The notes under the pieces are model-generated. The model made no database searches. It worked only from the letters and a program-made list of their open reading frames with translations, and was not told where the DNA came from. Made by a program: the position numbers and the translations under genes. Shown one piece after another: positions 55,401 to 64,000 of a DNA stretch of 64,000 nt; positions within the stretch are counted from its first letter, which is position 1; each line of letters starts with the position of its first letter. Source of the stretch: Strigamia acuminata (taxonomy: Eukaryota; Arthropoda; Chilopoda; Geophilomorpha; Linotaeniidae); contig OX442320.1 of assembly GCA_949358305.1 (NCBI GenBank), positions 3,488,259-3,552,258 on the forward strand, in the 5' to 3' direction.

Positions 55401-58400
55401 ATGAAACTCCATCAACTACACCAACTGAAACTCCTTCCACTACTCCTACAGAAACTCCATCAACTACACCTACTGAAACTCCTTTAACAACTCCTACTGA
55501 AACTCCATCAACTACACCTACTGAAACTCCATCAACTACACCTACGGAAACTCCTTCAACAACTCCTACAGAAACTCCATCAACTACACCTACTGAAACT
55601 CCATCAACTACACCTACTGAAACTCCTTCAACAACTCCTACTGAACCCCCTTCCACTACTCCAACTGAAACACCTTCAACAACTCCTACAGAAACTCCAT
55701 CAACTACACCTACTGAAACTCCATCAACTACACCTACTGAAACTCCATCAACTACACCTACTGAAACTCCATCAACTACACCTACTGAAACTCCTTCCAC
55801 TACTCCAACTGAAACACCTTCAACAACTCCTACAGAAACTCCATCAACTACACCTACTGAAACTCCTTCCACTACACCCACTGAAACTCCATCAACTACA
55901 CCAACTGAAACTCCTTCAACAACTCCAACTGAAACTCCATCAACTACACCTACTGAAACTCCTTCCACTACACCAACTGAAACTCCTTCAACTACACCTA
56001 ATGAAACTCCATCAACTACACCAACTGAAACACCTTCCACTACTCCTACAGAAACTCCATCAACTACACCTACTGAAACTCCTTCCACTACACCAACTGA
56101 AACTCCATCAACTACACCTAATGAAACTCCATCAACTACACCAACTGAAACACCTTCCACTACTCCTACAGAAACTCCATCAACTACACCTACTGAAACT
56201 CCTTCCACTACTCCTACAGAAACTCCATCAACTACACCCACTGAAACTCCTTCAACAACTCCTACAGAAACTCCATCAACTACACCTACTGAAACTCCTT
56301 CAACAACTCCTACTGAAACTCCATCAACTACACCAACTGAAACACCTTCCACTACTCCAACTGAAACTCCATCAACTACACCTACTGAAACTCCTTCCAC
56401 TACTCCTACAGAAACTCCATCAACTACACCTACTGAAACTCCTTCAACAACTCCTACAGAAACTCCATCAACTACACCTACTGAAACTCCTTCAACAACT
56501 CCTACTGAAACTCCATCAACTACACCAACTGAAACACCTTCCACTACTCCAACTGAAACTCCATCAACTACACCTACAGAAACTCCATCAACTACACCTA
56601 CTGAAACTCCATCAACTACACCCACTGAAACTCCTTCAACAACTCCTACAGAAACTCCATCAACTACACCTACTGAAACTCCTTCAACAACTCCTACTGA
56701 AACTCCATCAACTACACCTACTGAAACTCCATCAACTACACCTACGGAAACTCCTTCAACAACTCCTACAGAAACTCCATCAACTACACCTACTGAAACT
56801 CCATCAACTACACCTACTGAAACTCCTTCAACAACTCCTACTGAACCCCCTTCCACTACTCCAACTGAAACACCTTCAACAACTCCTACAGAAACTCCAT
56901 CAACTACACCTACTGAAACTCCATCAACTACACCTACTGAAACTCCATCAACTACACCTACTGAAACTCCATCAACTACACCTACTGAAACTCCTTCCAC
57001 TACTCCAACTGAAACACCTTCAACAACTCCTACAGAAACTCCATCAACTACACCTACTGAAACTCCTTCCACTACACCCACTGAAACTTCATCAACTACA
57101 CCAACTGAAACTCCATCAACTACACCTACTGAAACTCCATCAACTTCACCTACTGAAACTCCATCAACTACACCTACTGAAACTCCATCAACTACACCTA
57201 CTGAAACTCCATCAACTACACCTACTGAAACTCCATCAACTACACCTACTGAAACTCCATCAACTTCACCAACTGAAACTCCATCAACTACACCTACTGA
57301 AACTCCTTCAACAACTCCTACTGAAACTCCATCAACTACACCTACTGAAACTCCATCAACTACACCTACTGAAACTCCATCAACTACACCAACTGAAACT
57401 CCATCAACTACACCTACTGAAACTCCTTCCACTACTCCTACAGAAACTCCATCAACTACACCAACTGAAACACCTTCAACAACTCCTACAGAAACTCCAT
57501 CAACTACACCTACAGAAACTCCATCAACTACACCTACTGAAACTCCATCAACTACACCTACTGAAACTCCATCAACTACACCTACGGAAACTCCTTCAAC
57601 AACTCCTACAGAAACTCCATCAACTACACCTACTGAAACTCCATCAACTACACCTACTGAAACTCCTTCAACTACACCTACTGAAACTCCATCAACTACA
57701 CCTACTGAAACTCCTTCCACTACTCCAACTAAAACACCTTCAACAACTCTTACAGAAACTCCATCAACTACACCTACTGAAACTCCTTCCACTACTCCTA
57801 CAGAAACTCCATCAACTACACCAACTGAAACACCTTCCACTACTCCAACTGAAACTCCATCAACTACACCTACTGAAACTCCTTCCACTACTCCTACAGA
57901 AACTCCATCAACTACACCTACTGAAACTCCTTCAACAACTCCTACTGAAACTCCATCAACTACACCTACTGAAACTCCATCAACTACACCTACGGAAACT
58001 CCTTCAACAACTCCTACAAAAACTCCATCAACTACACCTACTGAAACTCCATCAACTACACCTACTGAAACTCCATCAACTACACCTACTGAAACTCCTT
58101 CAACAACTCCTACTGAACCCCCTTCCACTACTCCAACTGAAACACCTTCAACAACTCCTACAGAAACTCCATCAACTACACCTACTGAAACTCCTTCCAC
58201 TACACCAACTGAAACTCCTTTAACTACACCTAATGAAACTCCATCAACTACACCAACTGAAACTCCTTCCACTACTCCTACAGAAACTCCATCAACTACA
58301 CCTACTGAAACTCCTTCAACAACTCCTACAGAAACTCCATCAACTACACCTACTGAAACTCCATCAACTACACCTACTGAAACTCCTTCAACAACTCCTA

Positions 58401-61400
58401 CTGAACCCCCTTCCACTACTCCAACTGAAACACCTTCAACAACTCCTACAGAAACTCCATCAACTACACCTACTGAAACTCCATCAACTACACCTACTGA
58501 AACTCCATCAACTACACCTACTGAAACTCCATCAACTACACCTACTGAAACTCCTTCCACTACACCCACTGAAATTCCATCAACTACACCAACTGAAACT
58601 CCTTCAACAACTCCAACTGAAACTCCATCAACTACACCTACTGAAACTCCTTCCACTACACCAACTGAAACTCCTTCAACTACACCTAATGAAACTCCAT
58701 CAACTACACCAACTGAAACACCTTCCACTACTCCTACAGAAACTCCATCAACTACACCTACTGAAACTCCTTCCACTACACCAACTGAAACTCCATCAAC
58801 TACACCTAATGAAACTCCATCAACTACACCAACTGAAACACCTTCCACTACTCCTACAGAAACTCCATCAACTACACCTACTGAAACTCCTTCCACTACT
58901 CCTACAGAAACTCCATCAACTACACCCACTGAAACTCCTTCAACAACTCCTACAGAAACTCCATCAACTACACCTACTGAAACTCCTTCAACAACTCCTA
59001 CGGAAACTCCTTCAACAACTCCAACTGAAACTCCATCAACTACACCTACTGAAACTCCTTCCACTACACCAACTGAAACTCCTTCAACTACACCTAATGA
59101 AACTCCATCAACTACACCAACTGAAACAACTTCCACTACTCCTACAGAAACTCCATCAACTACACCTACTGAAACTCCTTCCACTACACCAACTGAAACT
59201 CCATCAACTACACCTAATGAAACTCCATCAACTACACCAACTGAAACACCATCAACTACACCTACTGAAACTCCTTCCACTACTCCTACAGAAACTCCAT
59301 CAACTACACCAACTGAAACACCTTCAACAACTCCTACAGAAACTCCATCAACTACACCTACAGAAACTCCATCAACTACACCTACTGAAACTCTTTCAAC
59401 TACACCTACTGAAACTCCTTCAACAACTCCTACTGAAACTCCATCAACTACACCTACTGAAACTCCATCAACTACACCTACGGAAACTCCTTCAACAACT
59501 CCTACAGAAACTCCATCAACTACACCTACTGAAACTCCATCAACTACACCTACTGAAACTCCTTCAACTACACCTACTGAAACTCCATCAACTACACCTA
59601 CTGAAACTCCTTCCACTACTCCAACTAAAACACCTTCAACAACTCTTACAGAAACTCCATCAACTACACCTACTGAAACTCCTTCCACTACTCCTACAGA
59701 AACTCCATCAACTACACCAACTGAAACACCTTCCACTACTCCAACTGAAACTCCATCAACTACACCTACTGAAACTCCTTCCACTACTCCTACAGAAACT
59801 CCATCAACTACACCTACTGAAACTCCTTCAACAACTCCTACTGAAACTCCATCAACTACACCTACTGAAACTCCATCAACTACACCTACGGAAACTCCTT
59901 CAACAACTCCTACAGAAACTCCATCAACTACACCTACTGAAACTCCATCAACTACACCTACTGAAACTCCTTCAACAACTCCTACTGAACCCCCTTCCAC
60001 TACTCCAACTGAAACACCTTCAACAACTCCTACAGAAACTCCATCAACTACACCTACTGAAACTCCATCAACTACACCTACTGAAACTCCATCAACTACA
60101 CCTACTGAAACTCCATCAACTACACCTACTGAAACTCCTTCCACTACTCCAACTGAAACACCTTCAACAACTCCTACAGAAACTCCATCAACTACACCTA
60201 CTGAAACTCCTTCCACTACACCAACTGAAACTCCTTCAACTACACCTAATGAAACTCCATCAACTACACCAACTGAAACTCCTTCCACTACTCCTACAGA
60301 AACTCCATCAACTACACCTACTGAAACTCCTTCAACAACTCCTACTGAAACTCCATCAACTACACCTACTGAAACTCCATCAACTACACCTACGGAAACT
60401 CCTTCAACAACTCCTACAGAAACTCCATCAACTACACCTACTGAAACTCCATCAACTACACCTACTGAAACTCCTTCAACAACTCCTACTGAACCCCCTT
60501 CCACTACTCCAACTGAAACACCTTCAACAACTCCTACAGAAACTCCATCAACTACACCTACTGAAACTCCATCAACTACACCTACTGAAACTCCATCAAC
60601 TACACCTACTGAAACTCCATCAACTACACCTACTGAAACTCCTTCCACTACTCCAACTGAAACACCTTCAACAACTCCTACAGAAACTCCATCAACTACA
60701 CCTACTGAAACTCCTTCCACTACACCCACTGAAACTCCATCAACTACACCAACTGAAACTTTTTCAACAACTCCAACTGAAACTCCATCAACTACACCTA
60801 CTGAAACTCCTTCCACTACACCAACTGAAACTCCTTCAACTACACCTAATGAAACTCCATCGACTACACCAACTGAAACACCTTCCACTACTCCTACAGA
60901 AACTCCATCAACTACACCTACTGAAACTCCTTCCACTACACCAACTGAAACTCCATCAACTACACCTAATGAAACTCCATCAACTACACCAACTGAAACA
61001 CCTTCCACTACTCCTACAGAAACTCCATCAACTACACCTACTGAAACTCCTTCCACTACTCCTACAGAAACTCCATCAAATACACCCACTGAAACTCCTT
61101 CAACAACTCCTACAGAAACTCCATCAACTACACCTACTGAAACTCCTTCAACAACTCCTACTGAAACTCTATCAACTACACCAACTGAAACACCTTCCAC
61201 TACTCCAACTGAAACTCCATCAACTACACCTACTGAAACTCCTTCCACTACTCCTACAGAAACTCCATCAACTACACCTACTGAAACTCCTTCAACAACT
61301 CCTACAGAAACTCCATCAACTACACCTACTGAAACTCCTTCAACAACTCCTACTGAAACTCCATCAACTACACCAACTGAAACACCTTCCACTACTCCAA

Positions 61401-64000
61401 CTGAAACTCCATCAACTACACCTACAGAAACTCCATCAACTACACCTACTGAAACTCCATCAACTACACCCACTGAAACTCCTTCAACAACTCCTACAGA
61501 AACTCCATCAACTACACCTACTGAAACTCCTTCAACAACTCCTACTGAAACTCCATCAACTACACCTACTGAAACTCCATCAACTACACCTACGGAAACT
61601 CCTTCAACAACTCCTACAGAAACTCCATCAACTACACCTACTGAAACTCCATCAACTACACCTACTGAAACTCCTTCAACAACTCCTACTGAACCCCCTT
61701 CCACTACTCCAACTGAAACACCTTCAACAACTCCTACAGAAACTCCATCAACTACACCTACTGAAACTCCATCAACTACACCTACTGAAACTCCATCAAC
61801 TACACCTACTGAAACTCCATCAACTACACCTACTGAAACTCCTTCCACTACTCCAACTGAAACACCTTCAACAACTCCTACAGAAACTCCATCAACTACA
61901 CCTACTGAAACTCCTTCCACTACACCCACTGAAACTTCATCAACTACACCAACTGAAACTCCATCAACTACACCTACTGAAACTCCATCAACTTCACCTA
62001 CTGAAACTCCATCAACTACACCTACTGAAACTCCATCAACTACACCTACTGAAACTCCATCAACTACACCTACTGAAACTCCATCAACTACACCTACTGA
62101 AACTCCATCAACTTCACCAACTGAAACTCCATCAACTACACCTACTGAAACTCCTTCAACAACTCCTACTGAAACTCCATCAACTACACCTACTGAAACT
62201 CCATCAACTACACCTACTGAAACTCCATCAACTACACCAACTGAAACTCCATCAACTACACCTACTGAAACTCCTTCCACTACTCCTACAGAAACTCCAT
62301 CAACTACACCAACTGAAACACCTTCAACAACTCCTACAGAAACTCCATCAACTACATCTACAGAAACTCCATCAACTACACCTACTGAAACTCTTTCAAC
62401 TACACCTACTGAAACTCCTTCAACAACTCCTACTGAAACTCCATCAACTACACCTACTGAAACTCCATCAACTACACCTACGGAAACTCCTTCAACAACT
62501 CCTACAGAAACTCCATCAACTACACCTACTGAAACTCCATCAACTACACCTACTGAAACTCCTTTAACTACACCTACTGAAACTCCATCAACTACACCTA
62601 CTGAAACTCCTTCCACTACTCCAACTAAAACACCTTCAACAACTCTTACAGAAACTCCATCAACTACACCTACTGAAACTCCTTCCACTACTCCTACAGA
62701 AACTCCATCAACTACACCAACTGAAACACCTTCCACTACTCCAACTGAAACTCCATCAACTACACCTACTGAAAATCCTTCCACTACTCCTACAGAAACT
62801 CCATCAACTACACCTACTGAAACTCCTTCAACAACTCCTACTGAAACTCCATCAACTACACCTACTGAAACTCCATCAACTACACCTACGGAAACTCCTT
62901 CAACAACTCCTACAGAAACTCCATCAACTACACCTACTGAAACTCCATCAACTACACCTACTGAAACTCCTTCAACAACTCCTACTGAACCCCCTTCCAC
63001 TACTCCAACTGAAACACCTTCAACAACTCCTACAGAAACTCCATCAACTACACCTACTGAAACTCCTTCCACTACACCAACTGAAACTCCTTCAACTACA
63101 CCTAATGAAACTCCATCAACTACACCAACTGAAACTCCTTCCACTACTCCTACAGAAACTCCATCAACTACACCTACTGAAACTCCTTCAACAACTCCTA
63201 CTGAAACTCCATCAACTACACCTACTGAAACTCCATCAACTACACCTACGGAAACTCCTTCAACAACTCCTACAGAAACTCCATCAACTACACCTACTGA
63301 AACTCCATCAACTACACCTACTGAAACTCCTTCAACAACTCCTACTGAAACTCCATCAACTACACCTACTGAAACTCCATCAACTACACCTACGGAAACT
63401 CCTTCAACAACTCCTACAGAAACTCTATCAACTACACCTACTGAAACTCCATCAACTACACCTACTGAAACTCCTTCAACAACTCCTACTGAAACCTCTT
63501 CCACTACACCAACTGAAACACCTTCAACTACACCTACTGAAACTCCTTCCACTACACCAACTGAAACACTTTCCACTACTCCAACGGTAACTCTATCAAC
63601 TACACCTACGGAAACTCCTTCAACAACTCCTACAGAAACTCCATCAACTACACCTACTGAAACTCCATCAACTACACCTACTGAAACTCCTTCAACAACT
63701 CCTACTGAAACTCCATCAACTACACCTACTGAAACTCCATCAACTACACCTACAGAAACTCCTTCAACAACTCCTAAAGAAACTCTATCAACTACACCTA
63801 CTGAAACTCCATCAACTACACCTACTGAAACTCCATCAACTACACCTACTGAAACTCCATCAACTACACCTACTGAAACTCCATCAACTACACCTACTGA
63901 AACTCCATCAACTACACCTACTGAAACTCCTTCCACTACTCCAACTGAAACACCTTCAACAACTCCTACAGAAACTCCATCAACTACACCTACTGAAACT
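46479..64000 (+). CDS. Giant Thr/Pro/Ser-rich (mucin-like PTS) exon, runs off right edge
   Basis: The frame is open from 46475 to the window end, about 5,842 codons. It reads [17 protein letters not shown] and then about 730 copies of an 8-residue unit TTPTETPS. There is no ATG in frame before the repeats, so I place the start at a candidate splice acceptor (AG at 46477-46478, phase 1). Variants between units fall almost only at third codon positions (aca/act, cca/cct/ccc, tca/tcc), which keeps the peptide. Amino-acid changes are rare (Thr to Ser, Asn or Pro, Glu to Lys, Pro to Leu). Half of the residues are Thr, which suits dense O-glycosylation of a secreted mucin or matrix protein. Signal peptide and flanking domains must lie outside the window. 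An antisense frame is equally open, so the strand rests on peptide plausibility and the splice site. Confidence 0.7.
46511..64000 (+). repeat. 24-bp tandem repeat array, about 730 units
   Basis: The consensus starts actacacctactgaaactcc followed by atca. The register is kept for 17.5 kb with no frameshifting indel: all spacings I checked between rare variants are multiples of 24. The array continues beyond the window. Confidence 0.98.
55139..62148 (+). repeat. Higher-order duplication within the array, offset 4,848 bp
   Basis: The rare variant gaacccccttcc occurs at 55139, 55643 and 56843 and again at 59987, 60491 and 61691, with the same 504- and 1,200-bp spacings. Two other rare variants (gaaacttcatc at 57083/61931 and caacttcacc at 57261/62109) have the same offset. 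A block of at least 2.1 kb was therefore duplicated at a distance of 202 units. Confidence 0.85.

Noticed and set aside
46482-62567. Long plus-strand ORFs rich in Leu, His, Gln and Lys (3001, 740 and 1444 codons)
   Set aside because: They are the second frame of the 24-bp repeat. The common variants change their residues (His, Pro, Gln and Leu swap freely) and stops break them, while the Thr-rich frame stays constant.
46468-63936. Minus-strand ORF of 5,822 codons as a real Val/Gly-rich protein
   Set aside because: It is open because the unit lacks stops on this strand too. Thr/Pro/Ser repeats are a known protein type, so I prefer the plus strand, but I keep the ambiguity as a finding.

Overview
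The window is animal, most likely invertebrate, nuclear DNA. Two Copia elements carry an 18-base primer-binding site that matches the 3' end of the metazoan initiator tRNA-Met as I know it. Almost everything is nested LTR retrotransposons, followed by one enormous Thr/Pro/Ser-rich coding repeat. I see no bacterial or viral genome features and no RNA genes. I cannot name the species.

Left part (1-37674): two copies of one large Ty3/Gypsy-type family lie head to head. Copy A (minus, 1-10728) runs off the left edge. Copy B (plus, 11127-37674) is complete, with 675-bp LTRs that differ at about one site by eye, 7-bp terminal inverted repeats (TGTCACG...CGTGACA), and a 4-bp target duplication CATT. 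It sits inside a 20-bp AT-rich minisatellite. The family has gag, then pol overlapping it in the -1 frame, a spacer of about 730 bp with an A-rich tract and a TATA-like box, and a third ORF of about 929 codons in the env position. ORF3 is not a recognisable envelope: it has two CxxCxGxG (DnaJ-type) zinc motifs and a coiled coil. Pol carries an unusual Pro-rich linker of about 440 residues with two AT-hooks between RNase H and integrase. Without its insertions the element is roughly 14 kb.

Two Copia elements are nested in copy B. Copia-1 (25715-33075, minus) split ORF3; it has LTRs that read as identical, a CTCGC duplication and a full gag-pol ORF, so it is very young. Copia-2 (13540-18433, minus) split gag; it lost the gag N-terminus, nearly all of RT/RNase H and most of its 5' LTR.

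Middle (37675-46232): the minisatellite resumes, followed by a 42-bp ATTCGG-rich array and Copia-3, an old 3'-truncated element cut by six solo LTRs and one foldback element. Five solo LTRs keep perfect 5-bp target duplications and one keeps an imperfect pair.

Right part (46479-64000): about 730 copies of a 24-bp unit encode Thr-Thr-Pro-Thr-Glu-Thr-Pro-Ser on the plus strand, open for about 5,840 codons to the window edge. Variation is concentrated at third codon positions, so the array is being kept as protein. It looks like the PTS exon of a giant secreted mucin-like protein, probably beginning at a splice acceptor. Higher-order duplications, including one offset by 4,848 bp, show how it grew.
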